From Maea johnstoni (taxonomy: Eukaryota > Annelida > Polychaeta > Spionida > Magelonidae), in contig OZ012685.1 of the NCBI GenBank assembly GCA_963942565.1, forward strand, positions 57,265,917 to 57,329,916: a stretch of DNA of 64,000 nt. The letters are read 5' to 3'. This document shows positions 36,368 to 50,500 of this stretch, one piece after another. A program made the translations under genes and the position numbers. Every line of letters begins with the position of its first letter. The stretch's first letter is position 1. The notes below the pieces were generated by a model. It was not told the DNA's origin, searched no databases, and saw only the letters and a program-made list of their open reading frames with translations.

Positions 36368-38516
36368 GACACCATTAAGAAATGGGGACGCGGTTCTCCT
36401 TGGCCCACTTCTTCATGACGTGCACTATGAACTCCACAGATGGTGACACCATTAAGAAATGGGGACACGGTTCTCCTTGGCCCACTTCTTCATGACGTGC
36501 ACTATGAACTCCACAGACGGTGACACCATTAAGAAATGGGGACGCGGTTCTCCTTGGCCCACTTCTTCATGACGTGCACTATGAACTCCACAGATGGTGA
36601 CACCATTAAGAAATGGGGACACGGTTCTCCTTGGCCCACTTCTTCATGACGTGCACTATGAACTCCACAGACGGTGACACCATTAAGAAATGGGGACGCG
36701 GTTCTCCTTGGCCCACTTCTTCATGACGTGCACTATGAACTCCACAGACGGCGACACCATTAAGAAATGGGGACGCGGTTCTCCTTGGCCCACTTCTTCA
36801 TGACGTGCACTATGAACTCCACAGATGGTGACACCATTAAGAAATGGGGACACGGTTCTCCTTGGCCCACTTCTTCATGACGTGCACTATGAACTCCACA
36901 GATGGTGACACCATTAAGAAATGGGGACGCGGTTCTCCGTGGCCCACTTCTTCATGACGTGCACTATGAACTCCACAGATGGTGACACCATTAAGAAATG
37001 GGGACGCGGTTCTCCGTGGCCCACTTCTTCATGACGTGCACTATGAACTCCACAGATGGTGACACCATTAAGAAATGGGGACACGGTTCTCCTTGGCCCA
37101 CTTCTTCATGACGTGCACTATGAACTCCACAGATGGTGACACCATTAAGAAATGGGGACACGGTTCTCCTTGGCCCACTTCTTCATGACGTGCACTATGA
37201 ACTCCACAGACGGTGACACCATTAAGAAATGGGGACGCGGTTCTCCTTGGCCCACTTCTTCATGACGTGCACTATGAACTCCACAGACGGCGACACCATT
37301 AAGAAATGGGGACGCGGTTCTCCTTGGCCCACTTCTTCATGACGTGCACTATGAACTCCACAGACGGTGACACCATTAAGAAATGGGGACGCGGTTCTCC
37401 TTGGCCCACTTCTTCATGACGTGCACTATGAACTCCACAGACGGCGACACCATTAAGAAATGGGGACGCGGTTCTCCTTGGCCCACTTCTTCATGACGTG
37501 CACTATGAACTCCACAGATGGTGACACCATTAAGAAATGGGGACACGGTTCTCCTTGGCCCACTTCTTCATGACGTGCACTATGAACTCCACAGACGCTG
37601 ACACCATTAAGAAATGGGGACGCGGTTCTCCTTGGCCCACTTCTTCATGACGTGCACTATGAACTCCACAGACGGCGACACCATTAAGAAATGGGGACGC
37701 GGTTCTCCTTGGCCCACTTCTTCATGACGTGCACTATGAACTCCACAGACAGTGACACCATTAAGAAATGGGGACGCGGTTCTCCTTGGCCCACTTCTTC
37801 ATGACGTGCACTATGAACTCCACAGACGGCGACACCATTAAGAAATGGGGACGCGGTTCTCCTTGGCCCACTTCTTCATGACGTGCACTATGAACTCCAC
37901 AGACGGTGACACCATTAAGAAATGGGGACGCGGTTCTCCTTGGCCCACTTCTTCATGACGTGCACTATGAACTCCACAGACGGTGACACCATTAAGAAAT
38001 GGGGACGCGGTTCTCCTTGGCCCACTTCTTCATGACATGCACTATGAACTCCGCAGACGGTGACACCATTAAGAAATGGGGACGCGGTTCTCCTTGGCCC
38101 ACTTCTTCATGACGTGCACTATGAACTCCACAGACGGCGACACCATTAAGAAATGGGGACGCGGTTCTCCTTGGCCCACTTCTTCATGACGTGCACTATG
38201 AACTCCACAGACGGTGACACCATTAAGAAATGGGGACACAGTTCTCCGTGGCCCACTTCTTCATGACATGCACTATGAACTCCACAGACAGTGACACCAT
38301 TAAGAAATGGGGACGCGGTTCTCCTTGGCCCACTTCTTCATGACGTGCACTATGAACTCCACAGATGGTGACACCATTAAGAAATGGGGACGCGGTTCTC
38401 CTTGGCCCACTTCTTCATGACATGCACTATGAACTCCACAGACAGTGACACCATTAAGAAATGGGGACGCGGTTCTCCTTGGCCCACTTCTTCATGACGT
38501 GCACTATGAACTCCAC
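36368..38516 (-). repeat. 77-bp minisatellite from the IFT56 coding end, ~28 copies
   Basis: Strict 77-bp period (GACACCATTAAGAAATGGGG at 36368, 36445, 36522 and on to 38447). On the minus strand each unit reads GTGGAGTTCATAGTGCACGT through GAACCGCGTCCCCATTTC, TTAATGG and TGTCACCGTCT. That is the last 20 residues of IFT56, its stop and a few UTR bases. The unit nearest the gene is the real exon end; the other 27 lie downstream of the stop, so they should be transcribed as 3' UTR. Units differ by only a few bases (ACGCGG/ACACGG, AGATGG/AGACGG). Confidence 0.95.
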
Positions 38517-38568
38517 CTGTGAGTTTCCCGTATTCCTGAGCATCTGGATCACCTCACTCAACGTTTCC
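38454..38568 (-). CDS. IFT56: IFT56 exon 14 (C-terminus)
   Basis: Acceptor TGTTTCAG, codon completed as AG|G. It encodes [18 protein letters not shown] and [14 protein letters not shown], then TAA. The end of this exon is the founder of the downstream 77-bp array. Confidence 0.93.
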
Positions 38569-41500
38569 CTGAAACACAGAAAAAAGAGAAACATCAATGG
38601 GAAATATGCAAAAATACAGTCAATTTGACCTAAGATTGTTCTGCAATATCCATAAAGACTTTCTTTGAATATTTCTTTTCTAATGAAACATATTTCTCCT
38701 TGAAATATATTTCATGAAGGGCGCTTTTGTCAGAAAGATATCATGACATTGACAGGTGTCCTTTTTAGAGTTTTAAGAAATTAGTAGACCACCATGAATG
38801 ATTAGAGCCTCAATACCAGAAATAAATACAAGCCGAGTACCCCACTCTGCATATTCTTTCTTTTCTGAGTACATAAAATTGTGTTTTAGCATATGCATGT
38901 ATGTTTACTGCTTACAGCTATAGTTCTGTAATTTTAGTAGGTTCATGCCGCATTAAAGACAAGTAGACTAACAACTTAAACCCTAACATTGACCACTGAT
39001 ATATAATTTATAACTTATAATCACACACTTGTCCTATTAAGTATGTCGCTGGCCCTTTAATTTCCCCCTTACCTTGGTTCGTGTCCTGCTATGATCATCT
39101 GGAACACACCTACACAGGCCCCTCTCTTGCCCTCCCAGTAGTCGGGGTTGGGATCAAGCCTTTCTAGGATGTCAAATGCCTTGGCAGCATAGAAGAACTG
39201 ACCCATCTGTGGGGAATTGAGACAAATATTAGAAACCAATAAAGGAGTAGAAGAACAGACTTATTTGGCAGCGTAAAAGAACAGACCCATCTGAGGGGAA
39301 ATGAGACGAACATTAGAAACCAATAAAGAAGACTTATTTGAGATGAAATGAGACAAAGTAAGTACCTTGGTAGTATTGAAAAACAGACCTATCAGTGGAA
39401 AAACTATACAAATATCTGACAATTATATAGGAGTATTGCAGGAGAACTGGCCTATCTATGGGTATTTGATATAAATGCTGTACACTTCAGAAAAAATGCA
39501 GATTTGATGTTTCAATGGAGAAAAAAACATTAAAATATAACTAGATCTGGGCAATCTGCACATTACTGAAGTTATTTATAGATTTTTCTCTGTGTGCAGT
39601 TAGATATCCACTTGATTCCTATTATTTCCAGCATGTCATTTAATATAATAAAATGTGAGCAATTTGATAATGACTAGGTTATCAATGCACCATGCCATTC
39701 TAGGAAAATAGGTTTTTTGTTTTTCCCACCTACCTTGTAACAGTCATTGGCTATGAGCTGCAGCAAACTGAACGACTCACCAGATGTCTCCATCTTACGG
39801 TGAAGTTCCCACGCAAGACGCGCTTTACTGTTCATGATGTCTGCAAAAATGAATGATTAATAGTATAATTAAACCTCTTGCAGGGCTCAACATTAAGGGC
39901 TGCCCTAATGCCCATGGCAGGTAATTATTTTTCAAAAAGGCTGAAGGGCAGGTAAATATCAGTGTGCCTGCCCTACATGGCAGGTAAGATTTTATCATGT
40001 AACTTCAGAGATACTATAACACAAGGGAAATCCAATATTTTTTAACAGTACAGATAAAGCTATAGCAGGAAAGCAATTAATTGCTACAAGTACATTCCAT
40101 ATAGAAAAGTGACTTTTATGTTCATTATATCACATCTTTTGCAGGGCAGGTGAATATTGTGTCCTACTTGGCAAATGCCTTCAAAAGTTAATGTTGAGCC
40201 CTGTCTTGAATAGTCATCTAGAATTGACTGTTCATCCTTATGTAATCCACTAGCCATAACCAAAACCATAGCAGGGCTCAACACACAAGGTAGCCGTGTA
40301 GCCAATGGCAACTAAATCTTTAAAAATCAAGTAGTAGGATTCAAAACCTGAGGGGGTTTTAGCGCCATCACATTGCTTACTTTTCTAGGGAACCCTTATT
40401 AAAACACACATTTAGCCCTCATGCAGGATACTTATCTTAATGGAAACAGTTAATGGGACTACTAAATATTAGAGACTAGAAATCTAGCATTTGGTACAGG
40501 AATCTTTTGGAACTGTTGAGCCCTGCATAGTCACTAAACTCAAGGCGACTAATTCTTTAATTGTGTGAACACATACTGCATTGAGCATGCTAACTCAGAC
40601 AAGTACACCTAATAATTAAATGCTTTTCTACTGACTGTTGTATTATACTTACAGCATCTGGCTAGCCAACTCAGGTAGGTGTAGTCATTCTTGATCTTTT
40701 CACTCTGCACAAGATTGAAGACCTCCTCTGCCTCCTTGAAGTTCCCCACTGCTGCTTTGGCCTGGGCATAGTTGTAGTTGAAGCCATCATCGTTGTAAAA
40801 ATAACTCTAAAATTGGTCAAGAAAAAGGAATATTGAATATATTCTTAACATGGTATTCAGCATTTACAGAGAACACAACAGATTGGCAGAAGTTGTTGAA
40901 ATTTTCATTTATTACCCACTGGCATCAGTGAACCTGTATTCTTACATAGCTTATTGTTGATAAACCAACCCACGGTATGGTATATTGAAAATACCCTCTC
41001 AACTTTTTAAAACAGAATAGGCCTTACCTTTATGGAGTTGAGATATATGAGAACATCTTCGAACTGCTTGAGGACAAAGAAGCAGGATGCCATACACTGT
41101 CTCCCAGGAATGGTGTCTGAAATAAAACAAAATAAACATTATTCTAGCCAAAAACAATTGAGTACAGAACAACTCTTTCTTCCTCACAATCACCATCAGC
41201 TGTGTCAACAATGCACTCAATAGCAGCAATGTTATAAATACACAGGTAGACCTGATTTACCATTCCGGTGCTGAGGCTACTTTCGTCCAAAGCAAAAGGA
41301 TACAAAGATTTTTGTAAAACCATTTAAACCCTGTCATGTTGGTATTCATTGGATAGCTCTCACTGAGTACTCTCAGATGAGTACCCATGAGCCAGGGTTT
41401 CAATCACTTTTTAAGGTGTTTTGCATCATTTTGTATTGGCAAAATTAGCCACCTGCAGCATAAGGGTTATAAGTCAAATATGCCACATGGCCAGAAAGAA

Positions 41501-44500
41501 TATGGGGACAAGTGTTCTCCACTATATGGTGATATATGGCATATAATATCAATGGACTTAATAACAGTAGGTTTAACACTATTTAGGAATTCCTGATCAA
41601 AACAGTCAGGTGTCATGATATATTCTCTTCAGGGATTACGTACCACATTCGCTGGAAGAGCCTCCAACCAGTTGAAAGTATTGCTGTGCTATTTTGAGGT
41701 GCTCGCGAGAGCCCTGCTCCTGACCGAGCGCTGCATTCACTACCCCCTTAAGCGTGTACTCCTGCGGCGTGGTCGGCTCCAGGTCCTTGATCAGATTATA
41801 CGCCTCCGCTACGTCATCTACAACACAAATGTATGAGGTGATTAACCCTATCATGCCCAGAGATTAAGCTATCAATAAACCACTCATGCCCAGAAATTAA
41901 GCTATCAATAAACCATTCATGCCCAGAGATGTAATCCTTCATGCCTAGAGGTTATCCCATTTATGCCCAGAGATGAGCCCATTCATGCACAGAGACTGAC
42001 TCATTCAAGCCCAGAGATTAACACCTTCATGCCCAGAGATTAACGCATTCAAGCCCAGAGATTAAGCCATTCATGCACAAAGATTAACTCATTCAAGCCC
42101 AGAGATTAACCCCTTCATGCCCAGAGATTAGCGCATTCAAGCCCAGAGATTAAGCCATTCATGCACAAAGATTAACTCATTCAAGCCCAGAGTTTACCCC
42201 TTCATGCCCAGAGATTAACGCATTCAAGGCCAGAGATTAACGCATTCAAGCCCAGAGATTAAGCCATTCATGCCCAGATATTAACCCATTCAAGTCCACA
42301 GATTAACACCTTCATGCCCAGAGATTAACGCATTCAAGCCCAGAGATTAAGCCATTCATGCCCAGAGATTAAGCCATTCATGCCCAGAGATTAAGCCATT
42401 CATGCCCAGAGATTAACGCATTCAAGCCCAGAGATTAAGCCATTCATGCCCAGAGATTAACGCATTCAAGCCCAGAGATTAACACCTTCATGCCCAGAGA
42501 TTAAGCCATTCATGCCCAGAGATTAAGCCATTCATGCCCAGAGATTAACCCCTTCAAGCCCAGAGATTAAGCCATTCATGCCCAGAGATTAAGCCATTCA
42601 TTCCCAGAGATTAACGCATTCAAGCCCAGAGATTAAGCCATTCATGCCCAGAGATTAAGCCATTCATTCCCAGAGATTAAGCCATTCATGCCTGGAGATT
42701 AACCACTCATCCCCAAAAAATAACCATTCACGCCCAGAGATTAACCCACCCATTTATGCCCATAAACTTACCCACTTTTACTGAGGTTTACAGGCCCAGA
42801 GATTAACTCATTCAGTTGGGGAGGCTTACCTTGTTTGAGGTGGTATATGACAAGGTTGAGTCGTGCCTCAGGAAGTACGTCAATTAGGGGAGGCAGTACC
42901 TGTAGTGCTCCTTCACCGCCACGGAATACCACCTGAAACGTCAACACAGGCAGAAGTTAGGCAAAAATCACAACCACAGGCCTCATATTAACAGTTTAAC
43001 ACTACCCGTTTACCCTCAAAGTTCCCTCAAAAAGTATCATTTGGATCTATGATACTTTTGGAGATAACTAACAAAGAAAATATACCTTCGCAAAATAGTT
43101 GTTGCATTCTGATCAACATTTCAACAGAAAAACATATCACCAAAATAGTAGGGCACTATAGAGATGATATGTAAACATTATGATAGCTCAAAGGTTATTA
43201 TTGAGATCCTTGGTTCACTCACATATAGTTATTTAGCCAATGAGGCAATTATTTCCCTACAACTTATAAACATTTTGGCTAAGTTAGTATTTCAAATGTA
43301 TTTTAATACAAAAGGATGGCTGGTTTAAAAATTATGTAATTTCTCTCTCTCTTTTGTGAATCTAATTTTAGGTACACAGAGATAATAGAATTATGAAATA
43401 TTTTGTCCCATTTAAAATACCATCATTTTTTCAAAAAAAGTATTAACAAAGTAAGCTTTATTTCAAGCTTAGGAGAACAAGAGAATATGTTAGAATGTGA
43501 CATCTTAGTGTTTGTGGGACAGATGATGACAAAAGAATTATTATTATTATTATTTTAAAAAGCCTATATTATATAGGCCTTTTTTGTTTATTTTCCTGAT
43601 TGCCGAGCATTGTGGCCATGCTTATACATAGGGTCTCTGAAATTATACAGAGATTACTGTTGAGTTCTCAAATGTCAGTAATGCTATGCTATGCAATGCT
43701 AAAAAGATGCTTACCAAATTGTGTTTGATGAGATCTCTTGCAAATAAGAATGAGGAAGATGCCATGTCCTGTAGGCTCTTCAACTCCGCCTGGAGAAAAA
43801 GCAACATGTTTGACGAGTCTTGATGAATCCTTTTATTCAAATATCTCCATTAACCCATTAATAGGGATTGTCACCTTTTAAACTTTCCTGTTACGACATG
43901 GTAATGATATTTTCTTAATGGTTTGTTTCCATAATGATATTTTAAACGATACTGCCTGCCTCCCAGGGGCCAAAATTTGTTAGCATAGTCAGCTTTGGAA
44001 ATTTCACTAATAAACAGCTATTTGCCTTAGCACAGAAACATCTATGTAGCAGTTAGGTCAATTATATATGTATTTCAATCTTAAACGATATGACACGATA
44101 CTTATATTTTTCGATACATTCTTTTTTCCTATTTGATATTGCTCAATGACACATTTGACAAAATCTTGAGAATTGAGAACTCTTTTATCTATATCTTATA
44201 TTTCATTTAATATTCTCTAAATAGTAGATGGGAGAGTGACACTGAAGTGGAATGTTGGGACTGCCTTAGGGTTGGATACCGTTAACTGGTACAATTACTG
44301 GTATCGGTATCGTTTCAAAAGTACCGCATTTTATCGTTTCATTCCTGGAAGGTACTCTTAACAATACTTACCTCTGTGAATTTATCATTTATTAGGGATT
44401 CTCCATGATCCAAAATATGACTATTCACAACAAAATTTATAAGGTAATAATCGATTGACAGTACCATTAACCCTTATCCTGCTGTGAAACCTATGAGCAC

Positions 44501-47500
44501 TGCTGCACACCACAACAATTGTTGTGGTTAGCAGGATAAGGGTTAAAATACTATACCGTTTCATTGGTACCAATACTGTACCATACCGTTTCATTCTTAT
44601 TGTAAATTCTCGGAAATCTAGACATCCCCTAGGTATTTGGACCAAAATAAAAAAAAATTAAAATAATTAATGGGAAATCTGGGTAAGCCTCAAACTATTG
44701 CCATTTCACAAAATATGGAACTAGCTGTAAATCTAGCTGATACAGTAGCAAGGTCTTTTCAGAAAACATGGGCCACCCTCAACTCATAAAAATCGTAATT
44801 ATTGAAAAGTGTCCCAAATTAATGAGAATTTGGAGTATTATGGTGAAAGCCTCACCTCAGCTGCTCTGCCATTGTAGAGCTTGAAATGATTACACGCCTT
44901 GAGATTTAGCGCAATGGCGCTGTCAGGATGCTGCTGTAGATAAACTGCCAACACCTCTTGGGAAACATCGTAGTAGTCCAGCTTGTAGTAACACAATGCC
45001 ACGTACACATTCAGTGCAAGGTAGTCTCTGCAATAAAAATAACCGACATCTCAAGTTACTGTAGAATAGGAAATTAGTCCGAGGTGCAAATTAACTGACT
45101 TTGTGATTTTGGAATTTTCCGAGAATTTCATTCCAAAGAGCCAATATTGTAGGTATTCTAATGACAGGAATAATACATCCAACTTTCATTATGCCAAACT
45201 TACCCCACTCAGAAAAGTTTCACAGTATTTGGTAAGATGCACATCTATTTAATACAAATCATTTAAGCTCTGATTAACTAGTTTGAACACAAATAAAGAA
45301 TATCCAATATTTCTTTTGAAAAATTTACTTTTCTACACCCAATGCAATCTCAACTCACATTCTTTAATATATAATCAAATATTTAATAATATAATGAAAA
45401 CTTGATGAATGTCATTATAGCTGTTTTTATCTTAAATATTCATTTGGGCAATGAAAATACATGAAAAATAGAAGTTATCACTTATAAGTCACATTCTGAC
45501 TATTAATATGCCTATTGAATGAAACAAATGGTCCAAACAATTAGAATGCCTAATTCCTGCAAAATATAAATTGCTTACCTATTGTCTAAGAGAATCCTTT
45601 TGTAGATATCTACAGCCTCTTGATAATGGCTGCGTAGATAGTGTATGGAGGCAAGGGACAACTGATCTTCTACCACGTCCTGCAAGTTTTGATGGTAGTT
45701 CATCAAGAGCTTCTCGTCATTAAACTTATGGGCCAGATGGAACAGCAGCCGGTTCACAACGTGTCCTTTGGGGCCGACTATAAATCCAAAAAATAACGCA
45801 GTTAGTATTTTCTATACATGAGACAAAGGATTTGCATGTAGGAGACGTGCTTCTTGTCATTAAACTTATGGGCCAGATGGAACAGCAGCCGGTTCACAAC
45901 ATGTCCTTTGGGGCCGACTGTAAAAGAAAAAAAAATAATGCAGTTAATATTTGCTATATGTGAGACAAAGGATTTGCATGTAGGAGATATGCTTCTTGTC
46001 ATTAACCTTATGGGCCAGATGGAAAAGCAGCCGGTTCACAACGTGTCCTTTGGCGCCTAATTTAAAATAAAAAAAATAATGCAGTTAATATTTTCTATAT
46101 GTGAGACAATGGATTTGAAACCTTAAAAATGAATGAAACTCTGGCAAATGGGTACTCATCTGAGAGTGCTCAACGAGAGCTTTCCAATGAATACCAACAT
46201 GAAAAGGTTTAGATAGGTTTCAAAAATATTTGCGTCCTTGTGCTTTGGATGAAAGTAGCCTCATCATTGGAAAGGTCAAGAGGCCCAAAGCTAGTATGGG
46301 GTGTGACAGACAGCTTCCAATCCCTATACACACGTATGAGATGAGAGAATTGTTAGACTTATCATGAAAACCATGTTCATGTCTACAGGTTAACCCATTC
46401 ATGCCCAGAGATTTACCCAATCGTGCCCAAAGGTTAACCCATTCAGGCCCAGCGATTTATTCATTCATGCCCAAAGGTTAACCCATTCATGCCCAGAGAT
46501 TTATTCATTCATGCCCAAAGGTTAACCTATTCATGCCCAGAGATTTACCCATTCATGCCCAGAGATTTACCCATTCATGCCCAAAGGTTAACCCATTCAT
46601 GCCCAGAGATTTATTCATTCATGCCCAAAGGTTAACCCATTCATGCCTAGAGATTTACCCATTCATGCCCAAAGGTTAACCCATTCATGCCCAGAGATTT
46701 ATTCATTCATGCCCAAAGGTTAACCCATTCATGCCTAGAGATTTACCCATTCATGCCCAAAGGTTAACCCATTCATGCCCAGAGATTTATTCATTCATGC
46801 CCAAAGGTTAACCCATTCATGCCCAGAGTTTATTCATTCATGCCCAAAGGTTAACCCATTCATGCCCAGAGTTTATTCATTCATGCCCAAAGGTTAACCC
46901 ATTCATGCCCAGAGATTTACCCATTCATGCCAAAAGGTTAATCCATTCATGCCCAGAGATTTATTCATTCATGCCAATTCTAAAAGACATATGACTCAAA
47001 ACAAGACATCCCTCTCTGGTACCAATAATGCTCACCCATTCATCTCTCAGCATCCCCAAACAGCCAGCCTAGTTTCTGGGATATAGCTTTCGATGCTGAG
47101 CATTTTGTGAAAAATATTTGAAGCAAACTAATAATCAGAGATACACTTTCAGCTCCAATTAAATATTAACCCTTCTCAATGTATGACAGGTTAAATAGCA
47201 GAAAGTTGGCTGTTACTGATACCTTAGTAATTATAATATATAGCCACCAAATCGACCTACCTTTCCTAATGGCTGTGTCCGCTTCGTGGTACATGCCCAG
47301 GAGGAAATAACAGCAAGCCAGGTTGGCCCAGAGCTGAGGACTCTCCTCCCTTTTCTTGAGGGATTCATACTCCTGTCAATGTAACAGAAGAAAAGCTTTA
47401 CTTAACTTGATGAGGCTTAAAAATATTGTTTGTTTCCTGTAACGGTCTGACTGAAATAAGGTAGGTAGGAAGGTAAGTCATATATTCTTAGGAATATTTA

Positions 47501-50500
47501 TTTTTCAATAAATGTGTTTCATGCATGTTTATGTTGATTGGGAGTTGCAAGGGCAGAAAATAAATGTAGGGTAAAGATTTTTTTGAGAAAAAAAACTTGT
47601 TAGGGTGAGGTTACAGGAAACAAACAACTTGTTTTTAGGCCTGAGTATAATGAAAAAATATGAACTGGTCCCAAAAACAATATACAGCTTTAAGCCATAT
47701 TTGTCCATAGTTGAGATCTCTCTGCTTCCTTTACAAGTTTTGTATAATTCTCCATGTAAGTGGTTTTGCAGTTTTGCACGAATGTTTTATGTTTCGCGTG
47801 TAATGATAAAAATGTATGCCCATCTACGATGACTCATGTCATAGTACAGTTGTATACTTCCAATATAAGCCAGGCCCAACTTTTGGGTCATGGAAATAAT
47901 GGGTATTATATAATAAGTTGTGCCTTTCAGGGGTGGAAATGTAAAGGTAAAATGGCAATACAGGTCATAAGTATACGATGTCCACCCTTGTAAAATATTT
48001 TCAGAATGATTATGTAATAAATGGCATGCCCAAAATTGGTTCATGCCAATACTGCACATCAGGTTTTTATTATTTGTACAAACCAAGTTTTGCCTCGCAT
48101 TCCTGTATACCATTAGTAGTTGCATAAATGTGATTTTGTACAGAACTGTTTTTATAGGAATTATTAATGCTATGCTGCATTAAATGAAAAATGAAATCCT
48201 ACCTAAAAAATGATATTCCAAATGATCTTTGCATATTTATAAATGGTAGTTCTTTGAAAGACGGTGATTTTTCTCAAGATATGTGATTTTGTATAGAACT
48301 GAACGGTATTATTAAGAATCTGGTGCATTGAGTGAAATGAACCTACCTCCAGAGCCTTCTTGTAATCTCCTAGATGAAAGGCACAGTAGGCATACCAGAG
48401 GATGGTCTCCACTCCACCTTTACCACTGCTGCGGTTAAACTGAAACAAACAGCAATTATCACTGAATAGTGAATAATCGTCTTGATTAAATAGAAACAAA
48501 CAATCATTATCACTGAAGACCAATCTGGATTAAATTGAAACAAACAATTAACACTGAAGACCAGGCTTGATCAAATTGAAAGAAACAACGATTATCAGTT
48601 TTATCACTGAAGACCAGTCTTGATTAAATTGGAACAAAAATCTTGCTTTTAATTGGTACAGAAATTCTCTAATTTAGGTATATCTCAATCAGGGTCTTAG
48701 CCAGGATTTGGAAACTGGGTGCCTAAAATTATAGCCATTGTAAAATTTTGGGGCGTCCAAACCCTTAAGGGGTACTACAATATACTCAGATTTCATCCTT
48801 AACATGTATAAATGTATGAAAATAAGGCATGATATCCTTATACCATGTCATGGGTATTGTATGGAGATGAAAAGATTCTTGAAATTATATGCTTGAGATT
48901 GACATTTTTAGAAATTCCTCTCAAATTTTTTGGGGTGTCCTGAGGTATGCTTTTTAGGGGTTTGGATGTCCGAAAAGACACCCAGACGCCCTGCTGGCTA
49001 AGACCATGATCTCAATTGATTAACTGGAACAAAATGTCAATTATACATAGACAGAATTTTACTGAATTGGCCTTGAAAAAAAGCCCCCAAAATCTAGGGG
49101 CCCACAGCAAAATCTAGGGTCATATGCAGTGTTCAACTTGAGAGAATTTTCCCTCAGGGCAACCTGGAAAAAATTCCAGGTTGTCCTCACAATTATCAGG
49201 TAGCGCACGTACGGACCGTACGCACGGACCGTAGGTCCGTGCCACGAGATCTGTAGGCGGGAAGTCCCTACTAGGGGGGTCCGGGGGCATTTGAAATCTA
49301 GGTGCTCTCTGAGGCCTTTTCCAGCACTTTCAGAGAAAAAATTGATCTTCATTTTTGTGATACAAAATGGGTCATTTCTAAAAAAAAATATTCAAAATCT
49401 TTATCTTCAGTCACCATGCTTGGTAGAATATTTAGATTACCCTCTCCCATAGAACACATAGTGGCATTAAAACAATCCATGTGTTATGGTTATGATAGTC
49501 AACCAGTGATAGGTCTAAAGAAAATGCATTTTATTCTAAACCATGCAGTTATGACAATTTGACAAAATTTTGAAAAAAATACATGTATCATTTATCAATA
49601 AAATAGTAGTTTGATTTTGACTTATAACATGACTTAACTGTTGACTCAGTTGCTTTGAAAATAGATAGATGATTAGGTTAATTTTTATTCACTTGTGAAT
49701 GTGTACATTGAAAATATAATTCAATCAAAAGTGAAACCAAAAACAACACCTTTTTATTAACAGATTTGAGATAAACTATCCATATGTCACAATTACATTA
49801 GTCCACCAGGGATAAGAACAACGAAAGTGCTTGGTATTATAGTTGTAAATGCTTTTACAACTTGGTTTTACTTGTGTGGTGGAGTGCCGTGTGTGAACCC
49901 GTTATGCAGCAAATGTCCCATTGAGCCGGTGTCATTAACCCAATTTCATAGTCAGCGATCACGATCACGGCTGCCGAATGTTATGCCGTCAGCTAGTCCC
50001 AGGTGAATTAGGTCGTCATGCACTCAGCAGGGTTACCACACAATTGCAGAGTGCTTTGCCGTAAATAGACAGCGGGTCATTAAAGGGTGCTCTACAGCAG
50101 CTTGAAGTGCAGGTCGCACCACGGGCGACCTGCAGAGACAGAAGGGTTGTCCGCAAGCATTTCAAGTAGGTTTTTGCGACGGACAACCACTTAAGTCGAT
50201 CACTGGTCATATGCCCCTAGCCTTCTGGGAAAGTAGAACCCTGAATAGCAGTTTAAACCCTTTGTATACTCACCTCAAGTAGAGTCAGTGCCCCTGTGTA
50301 ATCCCTCTTCTCAAGAAACTCCTCCAGTTTCGGTAGTTTTTTCTTCTTCTTTTGCTCCTTTCCTTGAGCCGCTGCTGAGACGGTGCCTGCAGCAGGCTTG
50401 GTCCTGGAGAGCATCTGAAATAAGAAAGCCAGATATAACAACTCTAGGTCGTTCCCTACTATGCCAGGAAACTGGCACCATAGCCGCATCCCCACACGGT

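Noticed and set aside
36368-42805. CRISPR-like appearance of the 77-bp and 22-bp arrays
   Set aside because: There are no unique spacers; every base belongs to the repeat. The setting is a spliced eukaryotic gene.
43643-43840. Open frame around IFT56 exon 7 and similar frames around other exons
   Set aside because: These are genuine exons extended into introns; replaced by the spliced model.
44270-44620. Cluster of ATACCGTTTCATT-type motifs
   Set aside because: They suggest a decayed palindromic element, but no clear ends or target duplication could be fixed apart from the small TTAA element inside.
49059-49352. 97-codon minus open frame at the left end of the 1.08-kb hAT-like element
   Set aside because: It crosses the element's terminal repeat and could not be matched to a transposase with confidence.
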